A DNA stretch of 64,000 nt from positions 930,001 to 994,000 of the forward strand of contig JALJCS010000018.1 of NCBI GenBank assembly GCA_023055355.1, read 5' to 3'. The first letter of the stretch is position 1; each line of letters starts with the position of its first letter. The translations under genes and the position numbers were made by a program. This stretch comes from Agelaius tricolor (taxonomy: Eukaryota > Chordata > Aves > Passeriformes > Icteridae). Of this stretch, positions 24,001 through 36,000 are shown in pieces. Below the pieces are notes generated by a model. That model saw nothing but the letters and a program-made list of their open reading frames with translations, made no database searches and was not told the DNA's origin.

Positions 24001-27000
24001 TTCCCCCCATTTCAAATCCCACCTGTTTTGGTTTTTTCCTAGAAAAATGTGAAATTCATTAACATGTGGTGAAAGCAATGTAACGACGTCATCTTGATTT
24101 AAAATCTGTTTTAAATCTTAAAATAATGGAGCCAGAATTTTAGCTGCAAATAGCCTTGCTTTGTGGGCACAAGGCAGACTGTCAGCATGACTGGAACCTT
24201 TCTGGGTTTGGTAGTTTAGCATCCTTTGCAGCAATGGGATTTGAAAAGAAAGGAAGAAAAGACATAGCAAGGAGAAAAATAAATTAATATGATTTCTGTC
24301 AAAAGTCAAGTGCTATGTGCTTCGCTCAGGTGTAGCTGTGGTGCCTGGAGAGGGCAGGGCAAGCAGCCCCTGCTCTCTGCTGGCCAGAGCTCTGTCAGCA
24401 TCCTGATGTGGCACCCTGCCATGCCCTCTGGCTAGGGGCTGCTCCTCCTCCCACTCCCCAGCTCTGGGTCACAGCTTCTGGCCACCCTGTTTTCTGAGAG
24501 TGTGAAATATTGTGACCCCTGTCTGTCACCTCTGACAGCGCTGTGAATGTCCCAGCATTGCCCTGCCTCCCTTGTCCAGCCTCTGCCTGTGCCTTCAGCT
24601 CCCTATGGGCTTCTGACAGCCAAATCAGAGATAAATCACTTTCTCCTCAAAACATCAATACCAGAATCCCAGATTTTACTAAGAGCACCGAAGGCAATCC
24701 CACAGCATCACTGGGAACCTCATTGCTGCTGCTGTGCTGAGCTTGGGCTTTGGCTCAGGGTGCTTTCTGAAGGTCTGGTGCTCAGCACACTGCTTTTCTT
24801 CCTGCTGCAGGCCTGGGTGTCCCCAGGATAACTGGAAATGCTGCAAAGTTCTATTGAGGTTTTGACTTTCAGGCTTCACTGTATTTGCTGGTATGAGGTG
24901 ATGTGCAGGAGGCTGAAGTGGGGATCTTTGGTGTGTTGTGGCCACTTTCTTTATGTGTTTTAGTCTGGAGCAGATCTGAACAAGGATTTATTGACCTTTT
25001 CCATTTTCATTGCCAGTTCCCTCCTCACACTGATACATCAGAACACTTTTGCTTGCAGGCCATGTTTCATGTCATTTGTTGTCCTGTAAACTCTGCCACC
25101 AAAATGTTGCCCATCTGTGAGTTTGGAGTGGATGATGTGGATGTTGTGGTGCAAATGCTCCACAGATCATAGATGGACAGTTCATGGGGCAATTTTTGGG
25201 GCTTCCTATTGTTTGGGTGTGAAGAGCTTTTTGGGTGCATGCTGCCCAGTCTCTCCTTTGGGAAGGCATCTTGAGAACAGTGGTGTTATTGGGTCCTCTG
25301 ACCTTGGGCAAGTCAGGATGACTATTTGGAAGGAAAAGTGGGACTCCTGTTTTGATATTTCTTGGGGATACTTAAAATAGGAAACAAAATGAAAAGTTTA
25401 TGGTAATAATTTAAGCTGTAGTGAACTAAGGTTAATTTATTCCCTTGGCCAGAAGAAACAGATGAGGTGGCTGAGGTTGTCAGACCCCTACTGATCACAG
25501 CCACTGGTGAAAAAGCTGGTTTGACTCTCACCAGTCCTCCTGTGACCCCTTTTGAGGTGGACAGAAACACATCCATGGCTGGGGATCATGAGATGGCTTC
25601 ACTGCAGAGCAGAGTTGGTCAAACAGTTAAGCTGCAGAGTGTACAAGTGTCACTTCTATTGTAGTGGACTTTATGCCAGTGTGAAGTTGAAGTCCATACT
25701 GCTAAGGGCAACACAAAGAGTTTTTCCCCTTGATGTTTTCCTGCAGTTAACTCAGAGAATCAGTGCAGCTGCTGAAGGAGATGCACCAAATCTCTGAGAA
25801 GGGTTCGGCTGTCTCCACTCTCCAGTCTGGGCCTGTGTAACCTGGTAGAGGCTGCACATATGCAGTGGGGAGCCTAATTTATGGTCAGCATGGCTGACTA
25901 GGATTTAATCAAAGCAGGGATGATCAGAAGTTTTTATTCAAAAACTCCCAGTTTGATTGCAATGGCCCAGATTTGGTTTACAGTGGAGAATCAGCTCTGG
26001 ATGGCTGCTAACACTGCTGCCAAATGAAAGGCAGCCAAATCTGAGGCCCCCAGTGCCAGTGCCCTTGGCAGGCCAGTCTGCAGTCCCTCTGCCCCAGAGC
26101 CTTGTTGTGTTCATGCTCTGTTCTGCTCTCTCTCCCCACTCCCCACCCATCTCAGATGTTTGCTGCTGAGGAGAATGTGGATTTTCGGATACACGTGGAG
26201 AACCAGACGCGAGCGAGGGACGATGTGAGCAGGAAGCAGCTCCGGCTCTATCAGCTCTACAGCAGGACAAGTGGGAAGCACATCCAAGTGCTCGGCAGGA
26301 GGATCAGTGCCAAAGGAGAAGATGGAGATAAATATGGTAAGAATATTTACTGGGATCCCCCAGACTTCAGGTCAAAGGCTTTAATCCAGGGTGTTGTGCT
26401 AAGAACCTCTTGGGAGAAAAGTAATAAGAGCAATAAAAACCAAAATAAAAGGAAAAATAACATTTCCAGGTTAAGAACATGAGATTTGTTTTGCTGGTGC
26501 TGCCTCCCAGCTGCAGGCAGTTCCAACAATACTGCCATGCCCCAATTTATTAGTATATGGTTGAACAAAATGTCTTTCTCCCCAGGCCATGAGCTCACAG
26601 TGTGTTTACTGCAATTCATGAATGATACCTAAATTGGTGATTGGGGAAGTCCTTTCCCCATGAACTCTTGAGCTCGTGTTTGGGTGAATCCAGTGTTTGA
26701 ATGAAGCCCTTTCTTCTTTTCGGGTGGTGGGATATTTGGTTTAAACTGAAAGTAGACTTTGAGAGCTTTGAGGTACCCCAGAGTTCAAGCTGAATCTCTC
26801 GAGTGTGTGGATCTTGCAGGATCCCTGTGCTGACAGCACATTCAACTATTCTTCTTGTGATTTGCACACAAGCAACATGCTGGAAACACTGCTAGAGCCT
26901 GGGCTATGAAAAATGCTGTAATTCTGGTTCATTTTGAGATGGTTTCTGCTGAGATGCTTTTACTCTAGTTGGCTGTTGGGAGGAGTTTAGGGCTGTTGAG

Positions 27001-30000
27001 AACACTGGTCCTGTCTGTGTTTGGGATGTGCAGCCCTGTGAGTTCCTGTGCTGCTGCAGAGGTGTGTGTGAGAGTTTGCTGGCTCAACCATTCGTATGGG
27101 ATTGTCTGGTGCAGCACTGGTGAGATGGAGCTGAGCTACGAGGAGGGCAGGTCAAAATCTGGGAGCGGTTGTTCCCTCGGGAAGCTTCAGGACGGATGAG
27201 GCACACGCTGAGCACTGAGGACAGCTGCTGCCACTGCAGGTGTAGCAGCAGCGTGAGCTGTGCCACGGGAAGCGACAGTCAGAGAGCACCGGGCAGGTAG
27301 GGAGTGACCCCCCCAAAGCACTTGTGTGGGGTCAGCCCCTCTCTCAGAGAAAGCCCTGCCCTCACGTCTCATCAACCTTGCCCTTTGTCATTCCCAAATT
27401 TTTTCCCAGATATTACAGGAATGAAAAGTGCCACTTGGCTGCTAATTATTGTGTCATTTTATGGCATTCATCCTCCTGAGCTCTGATGTGTAAACGAGGC
27501 GCTGGGCGCTGCCGCCGCCGCCCGGGTGCGGCTGCTGCCCGCGGTGGCTGTCAGGTGCCGTGATGGAGTTTTCCTCTCGGTGAAAGAAGGCGGCATTTAC
27601 AGTGGGTGCAGCAGGGAAGTGTTCCCGGGAGCAGCTGACAAGTGCTAATTTATGTGTCAAAGCCCATCTTGTCCCCTTCATACATATGCAATCGTGTCTG
27701 AACAACAAACCCCGCGTGCGGGAGCGTGCTCGTGGCCGAGGGCGCTGCTGCCGTGAGAGCCCGAGATTCTCGGCCGGGAGCTCCTGCATCCCTGCCTGCC
27801 TCCAAACCCCCGCTCCTGCATCCTTGCCTGCCTCCAAACCCCCGCTCCTGCATCCTTGCCTGGAACCAAACCCCCGCTCCTGCATCCTTGCCTGCCTCCA
27901 AACCCCCACTCCTACATCCTTGCCTGCCTCCGAACCCCCGCTCCCCATCCTCGCCTGTCTCCAAACCCCGCTCCCCATCCCTGCCTGCTCCCCCAGACCC
28001 CGTCCGGCTCCGTCCCCAGAGCCTCTCAGCAAACGCGCCGAGGCTGTGGAGCCTTCTCGCCCCCAGCGCTGTGAAAGGTTATGGAAATCTGCTCTTGGTG
28101 CTGCTTGGCATGGAACACTCAGAGCATGATAATCGGGAAGACAGTGAGGTGGGACACGGCGGGCCGGGATGGATCCACGCAAAGCTCCTGTCTGGGATAA
28201 TGGAGGGGGGAGAGATGTCGGAGTTACTGGAGTGAGAACCATCTGTGTTACAGCCCAACCTGGACACAAAAGCAATGACACAGGGTTCATTATGTGCCAG
28301 GAACCCCGCCCCCTGAGGCATTATTATGGAGTAACCTTTGATCAAGACCAGAGAGGCTTAAACCGGGTCTGGGAATCTCAACAGTTGTAAACTTTTGATC
28401 CACATCTCCGTCTTACCGATCAGGTCTGCATCTGGAGGAGGACACCTCTCCTCCCACGCAGCAGATGGCTGAGTGTCCCCCTGCCCTTTCCCTGTCCGTG
28501 ACAGAGCCGGGCTGTGCCACCCTCGCAGATGGCACCGGCTCCTGCCCCGGCCCTGCTGGGGGAGCACACGGCGAGGATGATGTGGGCTGGTGGCCTAAGG
28601 ATTGCAGCTTGGGGAAGGTTTTAGGAGGAGAAACACGTCTGAGAAATGTCTGAGAAAAGGCAAGAGACGTGAGCAAAAAGGTGCCCGTGAGCTGGCTCCA
28701 GCCGTGCATCCTCTCAACAGCCCGGTCCCATTAGGAGAAGGTGACATCGGGCAAGGGCCACGCCAGCTCAGGGTTCACGTGGGAAGCTCTGTCAGGGCGA
28801 AGGTCCCTGGTGCTCATCACCAGCCCTTTAGCACCAGCCCGTTTTAAGGATAGCGGAATAAATAATGTTTTAACACCTCTTTCCCGTCTTCCCTTATATT
28901 CACAACAGTGTCCAAATGTTTCTTTTTTCCTTTTTTTTTTTTTTCCACATATCCAGCTTCCAAATGGGAGGGTTGTCCTGCCTTTGAAGGGAGGTTACTT
29001 TTATTGCAAGGCTTATTGACTTCTGTAAAACTTGTCACCTCTTGGTTGCAGAGAATGCCCAGAACAGAGGGGAGGTGGCAGATCTCAGGCAGGGAACTTC
29101 TGCTTTCCAAGAAGCCACCCCAAGTACAGAAAAATGAGCAGCCAGCCCTGGTCAGGGAGGTATGCTGCTGCAGGGCTGGGGGATCCCAGGGCAGAGGAAT
29201 CCCCATTGATTGTTTTATCCAGGTGTGTAAATGCCATGTGCAAGGCAAAATGCATGCTCTGCAATGCATAATTCTGCTGCCGTAACAATTCCAGTGTGTA
29301 ATTTTTGGTTTATGCATTCTTTGGGGCCAAGATCTGGTCCTGTGTGTTGGATTATTAAATGTCAAATTAAGTCAGTTAATATAATTAATTGAGTCGATGT
29401 AATCCATTTAATCAGATGGATTTGATCCCTTCTCGGATGATTTAGAATCCATTAACAGATAAGTCAATTATTGGACTAAATTAAATCTAATAATAATGCC
29501 TACTGCTCACAGCAACACTAATTAATCTAAATACACTTACCTATCTCCTAAGGTTGTTTTTTTTAAAGGCTTAATTGATGTTCCTAAAGTGCTCTGAGAT
29601 CTTTAGATAATAGATGATCTGTGTGAGCAAAATATTATCTCTTAACAGACTATAAACTAATTAAACGACTGATGTATATACAAATTGCATTTTTACTTTA
29701 ATCCCTTGAACCTATTCAGAAAGAATTTGCACTGGCCCAGAAAAACAATATTTCTATTATAAGCTTATTATTGCTTTACAGGTTCCTAAGTGGTCCTTTC
29801 ATTCAGAAAATGAAAGGATGAAGGAGAAAAAACAACCATTAAATTGCTGACAAAAAAAAAAAAAAAAAAAAGACCTGGAACCTTTATAATCTACCTCCGA
29901 TAAATGGTACAGATAGGGAAGAGAGGGATCAGTGACCTGAAACCTTAGATCCTTTCATTTATTTTCATTTCACAAAAGGCAGAAGACATTCTATCCTGTT

Positions 30001-33000
30001 TGTTCATGATCTGTGTATCCGGCGCAGTTGGGCAGGCAGAGCTCTCTTGGTTGGGTGAAGGCATTTTTTGCCTCATTTGTATTTCAGAGGTTTTTGGTTT
30101 AATTTGTTCCCAGTCCTGCTGTCCTACGGGGCATGGAGCAGCGATAGCCGTCAGTGCAGAGGTGTGAGAGCCCTCTGCTCCCCTCGGTGGAGAGAACTTT
30201 AATTTGCGGAGTGTGGGGGTGTCCCGGGGGCTGGGCTCGGGACAGAGATACATCCCTGAACGGCACCTTCCAGGTGGTGTGTGCTCCATGCATCCATTCC
30301 ATCACAGCTTCAAAAACACTCTCAAGTCCCTCAGGAGGTTACAAACCCTGTGTTTTATAAACCGTCCTACCGATAAGCTCTCTCGTCTACACGTGGAGGC
30401 TTTATTTGGGGACACCCTGTGCAGGGGCAGGGCACAGGTGGGGCATCAGCACTGGGCACTGAGGCGGTGCCAGCCCCTGGAGGCTCCCCCGGCTCAGCGG
30501 GTTCGGCTCAGAACTCCCGAGGGACGGGTTTGGGGTCTTTGGGTTTGTCAGTGGGGTCAGGAGGGAAGGGCAAGGGCGTTGTGGGCACAGACATCACGCC
30601 CCACACAGATGTGCTGCTTTGGGTGGTACAGAGACAGCAAGGCGCTGAGGCAAACGGGTGTCACTTCCTGGGGCCGCTCCAGCCGGGCTGCTGAGCCCTG
30701 CAGCCTCCACCTCCTGCTCGAGCTGGAGCTGCCCTGAGATGCCAGCGGACCTGCCCACGGAGAGCACATTACTGCTGTCTAGACATCAGCCACACTCCAT
30801 CCTGCCAGAGATTTCATTTGTGGTAGAAGTGGGCTCTGTTCCATGAGGAGGTGTAATATGTGTGGAAAATATTATAGCAAAATAGCCTCCTTTAATTGAC
30901 TCTAAATTTTGCAGGATTCCTTCCTAGGTTTGGGTAATCTGGTGCTCTCCAGAATTAATGGCTGACATAGCACTTCTTCGGGCTTGGCAGCCTGACAGCT
31001 AATTTAGAACTCCCTAAACTCATTTCACTAATGACTCCCATTTGTTCTATCTGAAAGCCTGGAAACAAATGCAAAATACCAGTGCCATTGTCCCATCTTT
31101 AGCAAGTCATTCTTTCCCTCAGTATTTCTGGCACCTTAACAGCAAGCTGCCTTGGGAAATCTGATTAACCCTTTCCCTTCCTGGAATAGTTTGAATCAAT
31201 TTTGATCCATCTCCTGGAAAGAGCAGGAGTAAAAAACTAAACTCATTGTGGCTGGAAGACTCAGAATTTCTGTGCAAGAAAGATAAGAGATGTAGTCCGA
31301 ACATCAATTTTGATTTGTGAAATATCACTGTATTTCCGCAGTTTTTCCACGTGTATTTCCAAGCTGCTTTTCTTTCCAGGAACAGGTGCGTGCAAGGTTT
31401 TGTCTGTCAGTGCAGCTCAGCCCCAAATCCCGCATGAGCTGGGATCTGCCTTGTAATTTATTGTGCTGACCCATCAGAATGGCTGTTTCCCATTTAACCC
31501 ACATATCGCTGCCTCCAGTCTCTTCCCATTACAGTTTTGACATCACAACAAGACAAATAAATTTTTTAAAAGACCTTTTATCTTCTAAACCATTTATTTT
31601 CACTTACTTAGCCCGGGGGCAGAGCTGACCTCAGCGTAGGGGATGATCATTCACCATGGCAGCTGTACAGTCAGATGGGTCCTGGGGACAGGCCTGAGCC
31701 AAGCAGCCTTTGCCCTCCAGCTGCTGTGCTGTGGCTCTGGGCTTTTCCCTGCTTGCCTAGCAATCCCTGAGAGCTGTATTATATTTTGTTCCTTAAAACG
31801 TCTCCCCTTTTCATCTGCAGTGGGGCAGCGGTGAAGCTGTTCCTTGAAAGCAGATGAGGGGATGAGCTGAAGTTTCAGGCAGCTCAGGGTTTTGCTGAGC
31901 CAGGAGGAGCTTCTGTGTGAGGCAGAAACCTGAGCTGGGGCTGGGGATGGAGCTGGGGCTTCCAGCTTGCTCTGGGCAGCGAGGGCTCTTGGTTGCCCTC
32001 ACCTTCCTGGTGGCTCTGAAAAGTTCTATTTGAAACACACTGTTAGCATCTTATACAAACCATCTGTATATTGAAGACATTTTCTGTTTTTATTCTGCCA
32101 TATTCTGTGCTCGCGGCAGTGTGGGGAAAAGCCTTGCTTAGGCAGGATGAGAAGTTTGAGAAAAATCCTAGCCTTTTTGATTCATGACAAACCTCTTTTG
32201 AACAATTAATTTGTTGCCAATTTCCTTTACTTTTGATTTTGATAGCTGCTCTCCTGAGCTCCTGCTGCAACCAGCATCACACCTGAAGCTGAGTCTCTCT
32301 GCACCATTCCTTGTTTTGTACCTGCATAACAGCAAAGCCTTACGTTTATTTTCCCTCTGACACCGCACTGATTTTAGATTTCCCTACTGCTGGATCTTGC
32401 GATAGCTTAAAGAACCTTGACTTTCATGGGGAAACAAAGAATCTCCTTTTAACTGGGTATCTATACTTCACAAGTCTCCACAAGCACTGGTCAGGGTTTT
32501 GAAAGCATAAGCCTGTCTGTCAGCAAATATTAGAGACTCAGAAATAATGAGGAGAGGTAATTTAGGGATCTGCTGATAATTTGTCATTTTTAATTCTTGT
32601 GTAGAGTGGAAAGTGAGCTACAAAGTGAAAAATCTTTATTTTCATGTGAGTCATAAAAGGGTTTTTGTTAACAGTTTGTGTGTGTGTGTATAATTCCGCA
32701 CTGTGATTTAAGTGTTCCCATTAGAAATGCAGAATAGGAAATAGGATCCCATCTGTGAGCAATTTAAGAGGAAGTGAGACAATGGAGTCGATTGCTGCTT
32801 CAGTTTAGATAATCAATACAAATATTATTAGTATAGTGATTTATCTTCTTAGACACTTTATGAAAATGTGAATGCCAGCCCCTGAAGACAAGTCAATATG
32901 ATGTTATCTGCTCCTGCCTTGCTGTGTTTATGGTGCTTTCCCACGAAGGTCAAGCATCTGCTTTGTTAAATGTTCTTCCCTGGCTCTGATGAAATAACAC

Positions 33001-36000
33001 AGAAACAAACTTAGGGCTTTCCTTTCTCCTCCATGGCTCCAGAAATGCTCTATGCTTGTCAGTATAGTGATTACTTCTGTCTGAAATCTGTACTGGGGAC
33101 TGCTGGGGGGACACTGGGAGGTGATCTTCAGGGTCTTTCCAACCCAAATCATTCTGTGATGAAGTTCTGGAAGAAGTTTGCATAATTTTAAGTATATTTC
33201 TAGGCCAGGAGTGATTCTGTGCACAAATGCTGAGAGCTCCTTTGGGTTTAGTGCAGTTGTTTTGTGTTGGTGCCTATTACCAAACCTTGTTTTGTGCTCT
33301 CTGAGGTTTTCCCATATCTAAGCATTTGGCCAGTCATTGATTAATTCAAGTCAGTTCTTGGGGCGCAAGTAAAAGTACCCTACAAATAGGCTAGTCTGCA
33401 TTTCCAAAAGGGTTTTTAATTGCTTGTACTTTGAAGAAGAAGGAAGGAAAACATCATCAACAAATGCTCTTGTACATTTTGCTTTGTGTACATTCCCATA
33501 CATGATGTCAAGTGGCCAAAGAATTTTTTTCTTCACAAGAAACATTTGGAAAGAATAAGAAATGTCAATAACCCTGTTAAAAACTGCCTAACTAAAGACA
33601 GGATGGGGAATACAAAACTTGATGTGAAGATTACACTTCTCCTTGAAGTTATCATGGAACCTCACTTGCCTGTTGTTTGAGATTCCTAAAGTCAGATTCC
33701 TGGAGACTCATGGTGGTGTTGGCATTGGCCACACCTCACCTGGAGCATCTCCTACTCCAGGAAGGGTGATCTGGGGTGGTGGGACGCTGGGGCTGGACCC
33801 TCCAGACACTGGACACAGAAGGAACTTTGTTCCTCATGTATAATGAAGCAGCATGAATTTCATCATCTCAGTGTCCTCATGTGTCCCTCCTCAGCCCAGA
33901 ACCCCCTCAGCCCATGGTGTGGCAGCAGGATGAAAGCTTTGCAGATGGAGAGATGCTAAGGAGACAGTGCTAACGGAGACCACACTGGTAGCCTGGGTAG
34001 AAGTAATTATTTGGTGCTTTGAGATGCTGTGAGACTGTTCCTATTTTCAGGTTGGGGTTTCCTCAAGAAAGGTGCTAAATTTATAAAAAATAAGGCACTT
34101 CAGTCACTCGGATTTCACCTCAGCTCTTTGAAAAAACAGATAGTCAGGAATTTCCGCAGCTGCAAGGTGGAGCACAGCAAACATTAACAAGGCCAGTAGC
34201 ACTGCCTGGCTGTCTGCAGGAACAGGGAAGAGCCCAGGTCCTGCAGAACTGCACTGGTGTTTGGCAGAAAGGTGAAAAATAATGAAGCTGTGAAGAGGAG
34301 AATCTGCTGATGCATGGTGCTTGGAAAGCTGGAAGAGTCCAGAAAGGGAGCTGAAAATACCCCCCAAAAATTACTATCTGTGGCTTGAATGAAATAGTGT
34401 CCGATCAGCATTCAGAAACCGCTGAATCCAGGCCGTTCCAATACTGGCATTTTCCAGACTGCTTGCCAGTCGGATGCAGAGGAGAACACGTGTGGAGCGT
34501 CTGCGGTCGCAGTGCTCGCAAGAAGTGGAAGGTGAGCTGGATGTAAAGGCAGTGAGAAGTCCCAGTAAAAAATAAGAAACACCTACTTTTCATCCAGTGA
34601 GGAAGTGTGGGGCTATTGGGGTTCAAGGGAGCTGCACTCAGCAAGCATCCCTTTTAATAAGCTGTGTCAGCAATAAATAGTGCCCACTTTGGTCCCTGAA
34701 GAGCTTTCAGTATTTTTGAATGCCCATAATAGACAGTTCATGCTTTCATGGTGAACACAGGGGCTGAGACCTTCTCAATATATCCTGAGCTTTGGGTCCC
34801 TGAGTTGTGCTGTAGCTGCCTTGGGATGTGTCTGTCCTTTGCTGATGCTGCCTGGAATGGTGGAGCTTGAAGTGTGATTGGGTAGTGCTCAGATATTTTT
34901 GCCCTTGTCTCTGTGAGCTGAAACATGTGCCTGGAGGCCTTCTCCTTTTCTGCATTTGCAGCTGCCAAAAAAGGTGCCTTTCTTCCCAGAGCAATATGAA
35001 CAAAACCCCACCATCCACTGTGGCCCTGCCTCTTTCAGCTGTGATGAGTTTTGGGTGTTCTCCAGCAGTGACAGCAGCTGTGCTGGCTGGAGGGGTCTGG
35101 CCCCAGGTATTACTGTGGAGAGGAGTCCTTGTTCTCCTGCGCTGCTCAGCTGCTCTGGCCTCGTCCCACAGCTGGGCTGGTGGGGCAGAGAAGGAGCAGA
35201 CATTGCTCCTGAGCAGCTCGATGGTGATATGAACCTTTGGTGTTTGACCCACATGGTGGGTGACATGCTTGGGATCCTGGCTTCGAGCTGGTGTGCTTTG
35301 GTTTATATCTGATGTACTCAAGTGCTTTTGGAAGGACAAGCAGGAGAGGAAATGGCTGTTGGAATGTGAGAGGGGAGCTCTGAGGTACTTTGTGAGAGGG
35401 ATGTCACCCCCAGCCTCTGGAGGCTGTGAGGACCTTAGAGTAGAGAAGCAGCAGGGAAGGGCTAGGAATAGGATGGCATGTAAGCACCAGAAATGCCACT
35501 AAAAAATATTGTCCAGGTGTCCCCAGTGCTTGGCCAGGGACAGCTGCAAGTCTCACAGTCTGCAGGGGTGAGTGCTGAAGCAGACTGGGGGATGCTTCAG
35601 GCTCCTGATTTCAAATCACATACTTGGTTAGTTAGAGGGTGAACACCACAGCTCCCAAAAGCTGGTCTTGTCCTCTTGGCATCAGTGATGTAGGCCCAGG
35701 TTCCAGTGCCAAAGGAACTTGCCTAAAGGTAACCAGCATAAATCCCTAATAAGGTTTCTGCTGGTTGCATGGAGGGATCACAGGGCTCGATCTCTGTTAC
35801 AGCCAAGGCTTGATTATCCTTTTTCCTACACTCCCGAAACTCCACCGACTTAAACAGAGCCATTCCTGGAGCTCCTGTGTGAGACTGAAAGGAGATTAAG
35901 TGCCCAGCAGTGCCTCCCATTCCTCCTGTGTCTTGCACCTTTGTTCAGACCTTGCATTTCAAACCATTTTAGCCCGTGGGAGGCAAATCAAAGCTGTTAG

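Larger units (their letters stand above)
3331..26155 (+). other. FGF18: FGF18 intron 2 (22.8 kb)
   Basis: Donor GTACGT at 3331, acceptor CCCATCTCAG ending at 26155. It holds a pyrimidine tract, three CR1 insertions (one nested in another), a 17-bp tandem repeat and a 1-kb CTG minisatellite, listed separately. No other coding exon is apparent on either strand; the many short open frames show no recognisable domain. Confidence 0.9.

Noticed and set aside
27454..28290. 278-codon minus-strand ORF and 175/169-codon plus-strand ORFs
   Set aside because: Open because of the 32-bp minisatellite and CpG-rich flanks. The repetitive core is a repeat translation.
29852..29871. Processed pseudogene tail (poly-A)
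   Set aside because: No gene-derived sequence precedes the A run and no clear target-site duplication flanks it.
30204..30737. 177-codon plus-strand ORF in intron 3
   Set aside because: No family resemblance; GC-rich chance opening.
34746..35339. 197-codon minus-strand ORF in intron 3
   Set aside because: No domain, no splice context; the other strand is also open.
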